Assembly (NCBI GenBank): GCA_015039365.1 | Contig: WION01000002.1 | Coordinates: forward strand, 744,001-808,000 | Source of the DNA: Amanita rubescens | Lineage: Eukaryota; Basidiomycota; Agaricomycetes; Agaricales; Amanitaceae | Length of the DNA stretch: 64,000 nucleotides | Reading direction: 5' to 3' | In this document: piece after piece, positions 44,652-56,192 of the stretch | Layout: each line of letters starts with the position of its first letter | How positions within the stretch are numbered: position 1 is the stretch's first letter | Program-made: the position numbers and the translations under genes | The notes under the pieces: generated by a model | Database searches by the model: none | What the model was told of the DNA's origin: nothing | The model's input: the letters and a program-made list of their open reading frames with translations, nothing else

Positions 44652-45552
44652 ATGATTTTACCCCATGATGGTCCTCTCCAGCAGAGGCAACTTGTACCCA
44701 GTGAGTTTGGCCATACATAGTGCAGTCCGATGCCGAGCTAATCCTTCATTTAGTTGTCACCGGTCTGTTAGGGTGCGCATCGTTGGCCCTTCCATGAAAC
44801 TTTTCCCTCTTTTTGTTAGCTAATTACAGACATTACAGTACCGATGTTCCTACTTTATCAATTCCTTCTGTGTCGATCCCCACTTTAACTTCCATTATTC
44901 CACTTCCGTCTTTATTGTTCGTTGGCTGCTTCATGCCTCCCCGGCAATTGCTAATCGCATTTTTAGGACAGGACCATCATCGTCTCCCAGCTTATCGTCC
45001 CAGTACGTTATTTTTCTGTCATTCACTCTTCTTCGTTGATTTTCGCCGAACTAAGATCATCTTTGTCATCTGTTTCTGTATCTAGTACATCAGCAACCCC
45101 AACTGTATCCTCTACTTCATCTACTTCGACCTCCTCGATCCATTCGATCACCGCTGCACCTTCCCCATCCGACACCTCCCCTTCAGGTGACCACATCCGA
45201 CGGAAGCACCATCACGGTCGTGGTCAACCCGACCAACAGCGCCACGCCGATTTCGGAAAGTGCATTCCTTCAGAACAAGACCGCTTCGGGCATCGTTTTC
45301 GCAATTGTCGGCATCGTTGCCCTCGTTATTATCATAGCTATCGCCGTTTTTGCAATTCGTCGGCGAAACCATAACAGACTTGTGGATGCAATATCTTTCG
45401 ACCCTGGAGTTATCAACCCTGAGCGTGGTTCGATGGACAAGACCTCAATTAGGAGCTCGGGAAGCAGTAGGAATTATGTTCAACCACATGGATTTCAAAG
45501 ACCGTACTACGCCCCTGGCGCCATTGCGCCTCCAAATTACCCTAGGCTGTGA
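44652..45552 (+). CDS. Ser/Thr-rich single-pass membrane protein, 5' structure uncertain
   Basis: The safe part is the last 350 bp: VTTSDGSTITVVVNPTNSATPISESAFLQN, then the membrane span GIVFAIVGIVALVIIIAIAVFAI, the stop-transfer RRRNHNR and a Pro/Tyr/Ser-rich tail ending APPNYPRL. Upstream exons encode a Ser/Thr-rich ectodomain (TPTVSSTSSTSTSSIHS). The type I layout resembles wall-stress sensors of the Mid2/Wsc group or SKG6-type proteins, but there is no cysteine domain. The ATG at 44652 (MILPHDGPLQQRQ) is only a candidate, and no clear signal peptide was found. The join before VTTSDG needs a one-base correction or an intron with acceptor CCTTCAG. Confidence 0.6.
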
Positions 45553-45762
45553 CCGTTGTATTGTTTTGGTGCCCTTTAAGGGTGATACCCCTTTCAATAC
45601 CTTTTTTGGCGCGTAGCTTTTTTTCTTCAGCTCAATGAAGCACTTTTTTCTTCGCCTGGCATGGCCCAGTACGTGAAACCTTCACTCTTACACCTTTTCC
45701 TCGATATGAGTTTTACACAATCACAATAACGCAATTGACTTGTAGTAAAGTGAAAGATTTTA

Positions 45763-47950
45763 TTACAGATGCAAATTTACGCTGCCATTGCTTCTCATCA
45801 TTTTCTTGCCAGCTCCACTTGCGTGAGAGATCGCTTCCCGATATTCACGTCGTTTGTTCCCTCGACTCTCCAAATGCCACACGAATAACGTTACACCGAG
45901 CGCTGCAATACATATGCACAGCATAGCAATGATGCCCTTGCGAAATCTGGGAGTGTCCGTTGCAGGATAGAAAACAATAGATCACCAGGCATTGATAACA
46001 TTATTCCACATGCTATTGGAAGCAGATGACGTCAGTAAATCCGGAAAGAAAAGAAAATAGATGACGTAATGTTCAAAAGTTAGTACGAAGTATCGCTTGC
46101 TTCATAGATGCAAGTGCACGATGGCCCGCTCTTGTGGATTATCCTGCACATATCTGATTCGCCCATCTATTATCCACAGTGAGTCCCGAATCACGTAGGA
46201 AAGAACAGTCATATGCAAATATGGTCGCTTGGCCTGCGTAGGAGGCTCCGGAAAGGTCCATGACAATATGTGTATGAGAATTGGTATATAACTTGAATTT
46301 GTAGAATACACTTACAATACGCAAGACCAGTGGGACTATCCCAAGCGAAATGTATATCGAAGCCGTCATGCAAGCGACTGCCATGTACACCAAGACAGGC
46401 CATCGAACGCCATTTCGATCTGTTACAAATGCACACACGAGGGTTGAAGCGATAGCTACTGCCACTGCCACTCCAGATGGATAATAGTCTGAAGCAACAT
46501 CAACCATGGATCATAAACCGCATTCCACAGTATAATCATTACTGATTCTGTCTCTAGTCCAGCCAGCGCAAACCGACTCTGTTCAATATACACAAAGGCG
46601 AGGTTATTAATCTCGTACCAATAGGCGGCATCCGTACCACCTCCAACGACTTAACGCGCGACGCGCGAGCCTCTGGCCATGGCATGTGGGAGGTATTATG
46701 TGGACTCGGACTCCAACTTTGCCTTCCAATCTAGTAGATGCAGTTACCCGTTTCTAGATACGGATGCGCCCCGGCGCTGCATAGAGATCAGAATGCTACA
46801 ACATACGTAGAAGGCATTTGTCGTAGCCTGTAGGTCCGGAAACACGAGAAAGCCATAGAGAGTGATAGGTAGCGTGATAACCCCATCGATGACGAACCTA
46901 AGACGGTCAGCTTTGGAAATCGCGGCGTCAATCGCTTACAGCCGTCGCCAGCCACTGCGCCCGCGTGCAATGTGCACCACTCAATCGCCTGCAGGGTTAT
47001 GGCCAGCTTAATACGTATTTGCGACGTTAACTGACTCGTAAATGCCGCCCTGAAGGACCCCAGAAATACTTAAGCTTGCATATCCATCAGTCAGATGGCT
47101 AGCATGGTTAATAGCTGCTTACAGCGTGCCTGCCAAGTCTGAACATGAACAGGACTGAGTGCCTGCCCAGTTCTTCGGTCCGATACCAGCTTGGTATTGT
47201 ATTACCATTTTTTACTGCTCTTTGCCTACTTAGAAATGGCAAGCTCACGATCCTAGCATATAATGTGTAGATGACTCTGCCATTCCCCGAAAAAATCGGA
47301 TGGCGTATGTCTTAAGCGGTTGTTAAGCATGTTAAGTGTGAATTCGATCAGAGGCCGCCATAATTCACACACCTGTTTAACATCATGGGTGACACATGTA
47401 CTGGCCTAAATTTGAGTAAAATAGAAAAAGACATACCAGAATGTGAGAACGCCCCATAGAATGTCGAGGAGGTACCATTAGCATCAAGTTATCTAGATTG
47501 ATATATTGATAGTTAGTCCAAATTTGATCGGCTTACTCGGTAGCATACCGAGGATATAGCCATATGTAAAGATGGCATGTATTTTCTTGATATGTGTTAA
47601 GATAACACATACGTTGAAATCGGTCCTCGCATGTGTAGTTCTTCCTTCATTAATCCCGAGACATAGTCATTATGTTCAAGTTGGACTCCTGTCCAGATCT
47701 GGCAATGAATTGATCGGTTGTGCAAACAAAGTCACACGGTGATCGGGCTTACTTAACATTTGGTAAAATACTACGCGTAATGTTCATCGACATCAGCGCA
47801 AGCTTAAGGATCCGAAGACAAGGACGGGAACGCATACACACATCAGACAGCAATACAATAGAACGAAGAAGTCGATTTTGAAGTCTCTGACTCACGGCAT
47901 GATGCACATGGAGAGCTCGGAGCGTCGTTCGGCTAGTCGGAATGAACGTT
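45763..47950 (-). pseudogene. Decayed MFS permease of the allantoate/pantothenate (Dal5/Fen2) family
   Basis: Fragments occur in the right order but in changing frames: MKEELHMRG, YILGMLPS, DILWGVLTFW, YAIRFFRGMAESSTHYMLG, SWYRTEELGRHSVLFM, LAGTL, GWRRL, FVIDGVITLPITLYGFLVFPDL, YYPSGVAVAVAIASTLVCAF, GVRWPVLVYMAVA, AWDSPTGLAY, SGASYAGQATIFAY, PQERAIV, then SIVFYPATDTPRFRKGIIAML and HLESRGNKRREYREA. Where the family has two Trp in NAWWSIV, the second is a TGA stop at 45982-45984. Two more stops interrupt the loop before GWRRL, and part of the third membrane region is missing. The number and variety of lesions exceed what assembly errors would give, so the gene is most likely dead. Confidence 0.85.
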
Positions 47951-48083
47951 GTGTCAAGGGTCCTCGGACAATTCAATCTCTGATGATGACGCTGAGGCGC
48001 TGACGCCTTACTCAGCTACCTCGTCTACCTAGCCATTTATACCGTCCTTCTCACACCTGCTGTGAACTCGTTCTTTCCCCCCG

Positions 48084-50416
48084 ATGCGTTGCTCCTGGTG
48101 CGCCCTCGGCCCACTCCTCGTAGGGTTCATTTCTCTATTCCCTTTGAATCCCGCCGTCGCCCATGCATTGTCTCCGGCGCTCGCTATCTCGGCCCCAGTT
48201 GAACGGGCGAACATCTTCGCAAGGGATGGTGGCCACAATCATCACAATCACCACGACACTCCCAAACTAGAGTTGAATGAAACCGAGATTAAAATGTACC
48301 ATGGCGAAACCCCTCCGTCCTATTATACCATCGATTGGGAGGATGCTGACTCGAAATCTCGTTATCCGGGTCTGATTATGGCCCACGGTCTGTTCATGTC
48401 ATTAGCATTCTTCGGTGCTCTACCTATTGGTAAGTTCGGGTGTCTGGCATGGCGATTGTAGCGACCGATCGTGCTTGTTTGGCCACAGGTATTGCAATGC
48501 GATCCGTAAAGCACTCGGCTCACAGTATAGCTGTGCTGACCTTCTATGGATTATGTGCCCTAGGCTGTGCGACCGGTTCGTTGTACACCAAATTAACACC
48601 TAATATGTGCGTTATCTCACAGCCAGCTATCTTTCAACATTGAACTCACCATAGCGCTGTCCATCAAATCAAGGTACCAGGGTAAATGGAGCTCCTCCGT
48701 GATAAGGATCAGGTTTGAACTGTTTCATAGGTGCCAAGCACGGGATCCACGGTTGGATAATTATATTGATTGCTGTTACATTGACCATGATCGACTTCCT
48801 TGCCGGCATACGTCGTTGCATCGCGTATTTTAGGAGTGGCGAGAGATTCCATTTCAGAACATTCTGGCAGACTGCCATTTTGAACGAAGATGTCGCTCTT
48901 GGCGGAACCGACGCCGAATATTCCCACCTTGTACGTGAACCAGAAGAGTACGAGGTATGGCTTTCTCTTGTGTGAATGGGTGCTTTCTACACTACCTGTC
49001 AGATACCGGAAATTGCCAGGCAAGAGGAAACCCAATGGTCCAATGGCGTTCGACATGTCCGTCGATCCTCTGAAGGCACATTATTTGGGTTCGAATCGCC
49101 CACCGGTTCAGACGATACTCTTAATGGCCTCAAATCACAACAGAAAACTTCGAAAAGGAGCACACTTGGTAGAATCGGCCACATAGCGTTTGATGTGACC
49201 GAGCGAGTCCTTGTCTTTGCCGGATTTGCGCAGGTGCTGAGCGGCATTGTTGTGTATACGGGTAAGCAGATACGAATATAATAGCTCAAGCCCATTAGTG
49301 ACAGGTTGTCCAGGCGGTTGCCGAGGAAGCTATATTAATGTCTGCCTGGCTCATTTAATCAGTATGCTCACTGATAATGATGAATGAGGCGTGATGCTGA
49401 CGATCTACAGAGGGCGGCATTTTCTGGTGCTATGGTCTTGTGACATTCGCACGGTTTCTCGGTCTTTTCGCGGAATATGGGTGGGCATGGAACAAAGCAC
49501 CCTATGGCGTTCCTTACACGGCAGAATTTGTTGAGTCTCTTGTCATCTTTGTCTACGGTGTCTCAAATACGTGGATGGAACGCTTTGGTGCTAGTCCAGG
49601 AGACCCATACACTACAAAGCAGATTCAGCACATTAGTATCGCCGTAAGTTTAGGGGATTTAACATTGGAAAATTGCTAATGCGTTCTACCTCTAGGTCAT
49701 GTTCTGGTTCGCTGGGCTCGTAGGTACGCACTCTCACGTCGATCCCAACCAGATAAACGTATTTTCACAGGTATGGGCATTGAATCAAAACCCATTCGCA
49801 GATTGTTGGCATCCTCGGTATTCTCCTCTCTCCAAAAGGCTGGATCGGGTCAAGGACCTGTCGAAGAGCCTCCCAGTTATTCCGGCAGCTTTAATCCTTT
49901 CCCAGCCCTTGTCATCGGTGTGACTGGCGCTGCTATGGCAGCACATTTCCAGCCATATCTATTTGGAGTAAGACTATTTTCTCAAGGAAATAATATGTTA
50001 ACAATTGGACAAGGTGCAAATTCACTCACTATGGGGAAATTTACTTGTTGCTTTCTCTGTATTAAGATGTTTCACCTATTTCTTTCTTTGGCTAGGACCA
50101 CCGCAGTCCGTTCTCCCATCCCGTCCGCCCACCGAAGCGTTGGGAAGCTTCTTCTTGGCCTGTGGTGGCCTAGTTTTCATGTTCTCGACGGAGGAAGTGA
50201 CAATTGCCGCAATGCGTCGAGGTCGCGATGGTATGTTGTTGAATACCTATGGCTTCTGGCGTTCTAAACATACTTTTTATAGATGTCATGATGTTCCTTA
50301 ACGTTGCTGTTGCCATGACTTGCTTCGCCTTCTGCTGGACCTTGAGCATTGTTGGTTTCAAAGGTTGGCTTAGGACTCGTGCAAACCCTGCGGCCGCGCG
50401 CTGCATTGCTGCTTAA
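48084..50416 (+). CDS. YTP1-like polytopic membrane protein (DUF2427 + Ytp1 domains)
   Basis: A signal peptide (LLVGFISLFPLNPAVAHA) precedes a His-rich stretch (GGHNHHNHHD). The DUF2427 part contains YPGLIMAHGLFMSLAFFGALPIGIAM, HSIAVLTFYGLCALGCATG and HGIHGWIIILIAVTLTMIDFL. A soluble loop follows. The Ytp1 part has RVLVFAGFAQVLSGIVVYTG, GGIFWCYGLVTFARFLGLF, FVESLVIFVYGVSNTWMERFG, HISIAVMFWFAGLVG, VTGAAMAAHFQPYLF, HSLWGNLLVAFSVLRCFTYF, LGSFFLACGGLVFMFSTEE and FLNVAVAMTCFAFCWTL. About twelve membrane segments fit the family. Yeast YTP1 is induced in respiration; its function is unknown. The His cluster next to the membrane core is common in these proteins and may bind metal, which is inference. 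Confidence 0.88.
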
Positions 50417-50583
50417 CATCTGTACTGTTCTTGTTGTTACATTTAACCCCACATTGTTCGATTTAACCTAGGTGTCTTGTATCACCTCTTGTTCAAATAT
50501 CTCTAGTTATTGTTACACATACTTCATGATACTTACGATTGAATGCAACGACCTATTTTATTTGTGATTGCAGAAGTGCAGGT

Positions 50584-51871
50584 TCAGAACATTCCTGGTA
50601 GTAGCAAGGCATAATCGGCCAACGCGCCCATCCAAATCCAAAACCCTGCCCAACCGCACCCCACGAATCCTCTCCAACAACTTGGACGACTCTCAAAATT
50701 TGTCTTGTATAATACTCGAGCCAATTGGATAGAGGCAAGAGTGATGCCGCAATAAAAGGGGGCACCGTGCATGTTCAGGTATCCTGCATAGGAGACGAGC
50801 GAAATAGCCGAGAGCGACAATCCGGATAGTATAGGCCTCGTCTGTGCACCAAAGAGGAGGGCCGTCGAACGGATACCAACTGTAACATCATCTTTTTTAT
50901 CCTACCAATATTTTTGATCAATGCTAGCTCGATAATTGGAAATCATACGCAACTTGATGAGCATAGATACTATCATAAACAAGAGTCCAGCAGATCCCTC
51001 CTGCGTAGAGAGGTAGACAAATTGCCCAATCGACGGCCCCCGCGACAGCAGACCAGCCGAGTAGAGCGCCCCAATTGAAAGCCAGGCCTTGAATATAAAT
51101 TAACCAGGATTCAAGAGGAGAAAGTTGAGTCGCCTAACCAAGGACAGCTTGGGGCCAGTGTGTGATTCGTTTCATGAAAGGGTATATTGTAACCACCGAC
51201 AGAGATGAAGCACCAAGTAAGATGCTATCGGGCTGAATGATTCGGCAACGAGAACAAGACGGGGAGATTACCTACCTATACCAGTTCAATTGTAATAGAA
51301 CGCCTAAACCTATGGTCAACTCTGCGCCAAGAAATATTATAGCTTGTCGAAAATTAAGATCCCCTCTTGCCAATGGTCTGTCTTTGGTTCTTGCTATACG
51401 CGTTGATTCAATACATATTTGAACGACAATCAACAGTTGGACAGACCGACTGCTTTGTCAAGATTCTTGTCCCACATATCGTTAATAGTGCACCCTGCAC
51501 CACGCATTACAATTGCACCGAGACCGAACAGGCCGAGGTATGTCAATGGCGTGGTATAAGGCAGTTGGTGAGCATAGGAAGCCATAGTGATTGACCATGC
51601 TGTATACTTTGTCAAGGGACAATACAGCGTTGCAAGTACAATATTTACCACATGGATAATACAACAAGAGAGTGCCAATAGGTTTGTCAATGCGAGTTAA
51701 GTAGAGGTAGGGCCTGACTGCAACAGGTAGTCTGTCAACCCATGTTGTCGCTTCTGGTTGTTGCGTAGAGACAGTGGAGAAAAGAACATGTCGGATTGTG
51801 GCTGAACGCGGGCGACAACGCGCTGGGTGCAAGAAGCGCAGACCGCGCAGGGGACGTGACAGCGTGCTCAT
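50584..51871 (-). CDS. COQ2: 4-hydroxybenzoate polyprenyltransferase Coq2, mitochondrial
   Basis: An Arg-rich presequence ([22 protein letters not shown]) precedes [23 protein letters not shown]. The first Asp-rich motif reads [29 protein letters not shown] over two exons. The second reads [23 protein letters not shown], also exon-joined. Both coordinate the magnesium-diphosphate in UbiA-type prenyltransferases. Further membrane spans ([49 protein letters not shown]) complete the core. Coq2 joins the polyprenyl tail to 4-hydroxybenzoate in the inner membrane, the second step of ubiquinone synthesis. It converges with the YTP1-like gene and lies 99 bp upstream of the RDI1 3' end. Confidence 0.96.
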
Positions 51872-51970
51872 TCAAGTTCCAAAAATAATCCAAATCAAAT
51901 CAATCAATTTATGCTCAGAGGAAAAACAATGAATTTGACGCGTAATGTACATAAGAACCCGTTCAAACGT

Positions 51971-52913
51971 TTACCACTCCTTGGCCAGTTTAAATGACCA
52001 TTCCCAGTCTGCCGCGCCCTTGAATGACCAGCACGCGTGAATAAAAAGACCACGTTACCTAGGTATATTTCACCATCGTCATCCAATACCCGACTTCTGA
52101 CGCCATAGGTACCCTGACGCGCCAGTAGCCCAGAAGGCGATTCCGCCGGATCAAAGTCCTTAGTGTAGGGCTCTTCCCGAGGACCGTACGAGCCAAGCAT
52201 TTGTTCTAACTTGTCGACTATAGACTGTCAATCACTATGATTTTCATGAATATAACGATAAAGCTACCTTTAATGCCTGAGCGTTTGACAAGCTGGATGT
52301 AACGCAGACCCTAGGAAGAGTGTCAGAAACAAAGGTCATTGGAATGAAGGTGTATCACTCACGGTAACAATGGAATGGTTGGCCTTGAAACCAATTCGGA
52401 CGCTAGAACATAGTAAGAGGTTGTAATATGTTACTATTTGAGTATGCCTTACTTGTATTCTACACCTTCCTTGATGTGGATCGGGTTTTTCTTCGTTTCG
52501 ACCACGCTCTTGGCATCGAGAGTGATGGTCTTGCCAGGTGGCAAAGTAGGGGACATCAGCTGTAGGTACTGGACAGTTATCTACGCAAAACAGCGTCAGA
52601 AAAAATAGGTATTGGTGTCTATGAAATGACCTTTGGTCCAGTGCTAGTAATCCGGTGAACCGGGGACGATGCCGAGGGAGGCTTTCCAGCGAGCCAAACT
52701 TGGGTCTTCAGCATCCAGGTTTGCGTATTCCTCGACGGTCTTTGCGGCTGATGGCTTGTAACCTAAAGATCGTAGGTAACATGTAGCAAAGCTGTTGTGT
52801 ATGACTTACCTGGGGTCTCGGTAGGTTTCAAATCCTCGTGGTCGTCGACCTGACAAAGAATAACTATGCATTTCAATCGATCGAATTGGCGAGCTTATAC
52901 GTACAGCAGACAT
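51971..52913 (-). CDS. RDI1: Rho GDP-dissociation inhibitor
   Basis: The start at 52913 gives MSA, an intron, then VDDHEDLKPTETPGYKPSA and TVEEYANLDAEDPSLARWKASLG. The immunoglobulin-like domain includes VQYLQLMSPTLPPGKTITLDA, VVETKKNPIHIKEGVEYNVRIGFK, HSIVTGLRYIQLVKRSGIK, LGSYGPREEPYTKDFDPAESPSG and GTYGVRSRVLDDDGEIYL, and the last exon adds DWEWSFKLAKEW. The final short exon is required for this universal ending; without it the frame runs into unrelated sequence. Rho-GDI keeps prenylated Rho/Cdc42/Rac GTPases soluble in the cytosol and recycles them. Introns are short and in phase. Confidence 0.95.
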
Positions 52914-53097
52914 ATTGATGGCGTTGAAGGGGGGGTGGGGATAAAGGCCAGCGAGCGATTAGATCGATTTCTCACGGCTGCTATATACTCGCTAATTGCC
53001 GGAAACAGTCGTTTTAACAATTATACTATATATCCTTCACACATATTTGTCACATAATCATATCCTTAAATCCATTCTGCTCCTAATAGGCGCATCC

Positions 53098-54868
53098 TCA
53101 GGTCGATTCCGCTGCCAAGGGTGGATGCATCGCTTCTGCTTAATTGTGAGTGTAAGCAGGCTTTCCCCGACCAGGTTCGACGTACCTCCTTTGAACCAGC
53201 ACTTCCCTTTACTGAGATGAAAACATTTCGGCCCATTTGGGCAGACATGACCCCAGCAACACTTCTCTCCGTGGGGGCATGGCACACCTGTGATTGTAAG
53301 TCCTTCCATCTTTTTCTTACAGAATATGCAAGTACCATTTTTAAGCCAATTACAAGGCGCTTTCTTCGCATTAATAGCAAGCATCTCCAATTGCTCGGGT
53401 GTCAGGATGTAGTCATGAGAATATTTGCATGTCCCAGGCTATCATTCATCAGTCTGCTGTAGTCGTTTCATCAATTACACATACCCCCTTGGAACATGTC
53501 ATCAAATAGAATTCATTGCAGGGCGGAGGATTCTCTGGATACGAATGTGAATACGTGACGTAGAAAGATGCAGTATTTCTCCTCACGTTTATGCAAGGGC
53601 TATGAGCAACAAAGAGGCGGATGTTAGAATGGCACTGCATTGACTTGTCTTGTTACCTACCAAATTAGGATCAATGTTTCGTGGAGACTGAGCATCAACA
53701 CTGCCATTGAGGCCCACTACATGGGGACTGTCAGAATGTGACGTGCGCGGGACTTGTTCGGTAACAAAGAGGTCGTCTAACTGCAGGCGCGGCAAAGAGA
53801 TTGAGGGCTTGTCAGCGTCGCGATCACCAGGGGTATACAATCTGATGATTTTGCCGAGAACCTGCTCTTGCTCTAACTCGTCGAACAACGGAATATATCG
53901 GGTCAACTCGTATGCTATGCATGTACCATTGTGAGAAACTCGGAAGTTGATCGGTCATAAATAACTGACTGGCAAAGAAAATCCTTAAAGTTTGGGAAAA
54001 ACGAGTGTATGTCTGCAAATATTCTGCGGAATGGTTAAGTAAATCTTCATTGGAATAAGGGTAGCATACCTGTTATTTTAGTTGTGACGCCGTCACTTCC
54101 ATACCCCGTATCCACGACGAGGAACCTTGGTGATGCTGAGCTGAAACCCTTATTTCATTATATCAGCCAATGCCGCAACAAAGGCAATGAACTTCGGTTC
54201 ACCGTGAAAAAGGCATCCAACTGCTCCGCAGTGCAAAATTCGTAGCTAACCAATTTATTGAGAATTTCCAACTTATTGATGTAGATGGTTATCCAGAACG
54301 ACAAGCGCCCAAAGATATGTAGCTCCTCTTTTGAGAGGTATTCAGCGATAGCCTTCGTTAGTTGTTGCGCTGCCGTTTTACCCCCGTGTAGCCCTTGGAT
54401 TATCAAGTCTTTCGCAAATATTTTCTCATCGCCATTGACGATGCAAAGAATAAGCGGGTTTTGGGTCTGGCAATGAGTCAGAAGTCGCTGCGCCTCGTAG
54501 GAATGACCATACCCCTCGAAAACAATCTAAGTTTGATATCTGCCTATTTAAAGCAGCAACTTGCACATTATGTGCCTTAGCTTCGCGCTCAGATACCTCT
54601 AAGGCGACCGAATGTGCTTGTTTCCAGACCGACAATTCCATTTCAAGCTCAGCCACTCTGTTTTGTAAGTCAGCGTTATGTCTGACCGTGGCACTAGAGA
54701 GATCTGCCGTGAAAACAGTGAAGATTGTGCACGCGAACAGCAGAACGTCTTACTGATCAGCCTTGAGAGCGTTTCATCCCTAGTCCAAGTGTTAGTGCGA
54801 AAACAAAAGCTAGATAGCCGACCATACCATAGTTGCTGACTAGCCTCAACCCTGGGTTGAGCAGCCAT
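53098..54868 (-). CDS. CCCH zinc-finger protein of a basidiomycete family
   Basis: The N-terminal half is helical (MAAQPRVEASQQLWYGR; later YLSKEELHIFGRLSFWITIYINKLEIL and DTGYGSDGVTTKITDI), followed by FLTMVHAYELTRYIPLFDELEQ. The C-terminal half has clustered CCCH fingers: PCNEFYLMTCSKGPGTCKYSHDY, CNWLKNGTC joined over an intron to VPCPHGEKCCWGHVCP, and NGPKCFHLSKGKCWFKG. The last exon ends AAEST. The intron donors GGTATGTG and TCTGTAAG are required to keep the Cys/His spacing. Fingers of this kind generally bind RNA. The family is frequent in Agaricomycetes but, to my knowledge, not characterised. Confidence 0.83.
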
Positions 54869-56192
54869 GATCGGCCAGATAATGGAGCACGAGAAGTTTA
54901 CGAATGGAGAGGGCGGGAATGAACCTTTATTGAACGTGAATGTCCCTTATAACTATACTCTTCCCGCTAGGTAAATTAACAGATAAACAAGCTCTCCGGG
55001 TTCTTTACCTGTCCTGGAAAGGCAGGATCTAAAAGGGACCAAGGGAGACAAATTAAGACGCTTCTCTCGGTCACACCTAATCCTGGTCGGCCAAGGGCAA
55101 CACGCGTTTCGAAAATTGCGATCCAGCGGCCTATGGGATAACAGATCAGCTACGTTCTCAACTCTCTACAATTAGTTCAACTTGCTCATGGGAAACTGCT
55201 TTCGCATTGACTGAATGTGACAGCACTAGTTCGTCACATCGTTTGTTCCATAAAGTCCGCGCTTGGGCCGCAGAAGGAAACCAGTAAATTTTTTCTATAT
55301 CCTTAACGGTCATACGCACGCAGCGTTGAGTGTATACCTGCGTTCGCATGCGCAGCGCAAAATGATTAGTCGTAACGGGTGAAAACGTGTAGTATCTCCA
55401 ATCACAAGTTACCCTCCGCCAAGTTACCGGTACGCAGCCGCTGGAAACTTTCGTGCTTTTACGTACCTCCGAGCCGTAATCACACCCCTTCCTCCTTTGA
55501 TCGGACAGTGCTTGGCGCTATGCACTCTTATATCAACACGGAGTTGAGTATCACCACCGAATGTGCCAAACATTAGCTGCTGTGCTGCATGAGGCTGTTC
55601 GCATACCAAACATACCAAGCACGTAGTTATGTCGAGATCACATACGTCGAACGCCATGTGGGAGAGATGCTTAAAAGCTAAGTAACGCAAGTCTCATCAG
55701 GGACCAGTCATGGAACATGTCAGATCAGATTAAAATGGGAATCGACGATCGTGAGAGTGTTCAGGGTATCCCAACGGCGTGCATAGAGCGGTACAAATGG
55801 AGGGATTGAATGCGTCGATATCCCCAGTTGGGTGGCCTACGTCGTCTTGAATACAGCACGATAATGAAGGGACAGAAGGGCGCGGCGAAGGTAATGATAC
55901 ATATCTCATCTGCAAGGTACAAGTTCAGGGCAATGAACTTACCTCGCAATTGACATGTGCCCGCTATAGTTTATTCGACTGTCGACATCCACTGCCAGGC
56001 CTTGAAGGGTCTGTCGGTTATGGCCGCAAGCTGCTCATTGCTTTTCTTCCCGCTTCAAATTTGTGGTAGTCCATTGAATTTCGGAAGAGATTTTCTATTG
56101 ATTAGTAATACGATCACGTTACCGCGTACGTTGTTGCGCGACCTACCGTCACCTAGGACTGACGAGGTCGCCGACGTCTGGGAGAGCTAAGG
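54869..56192. other. 1.3 kb without a confident gene
   Basis: Minus-strand frames at about 55945-55160 have possible splice signals between them and contain VCDLDITTCLVCLVCE, FGGDTQLRVDIRVHSAKHC and DIEKIYWFPSAAQARTLWNKR. They may be exons of one small uncharacterised gene, but no chain of exons from an ATG to a stop convinced me. The part nearest to 56192 should include the CDT1 promoter, and the part nearest to 54869 that of the CCCH gene. Confidence 0.3.
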
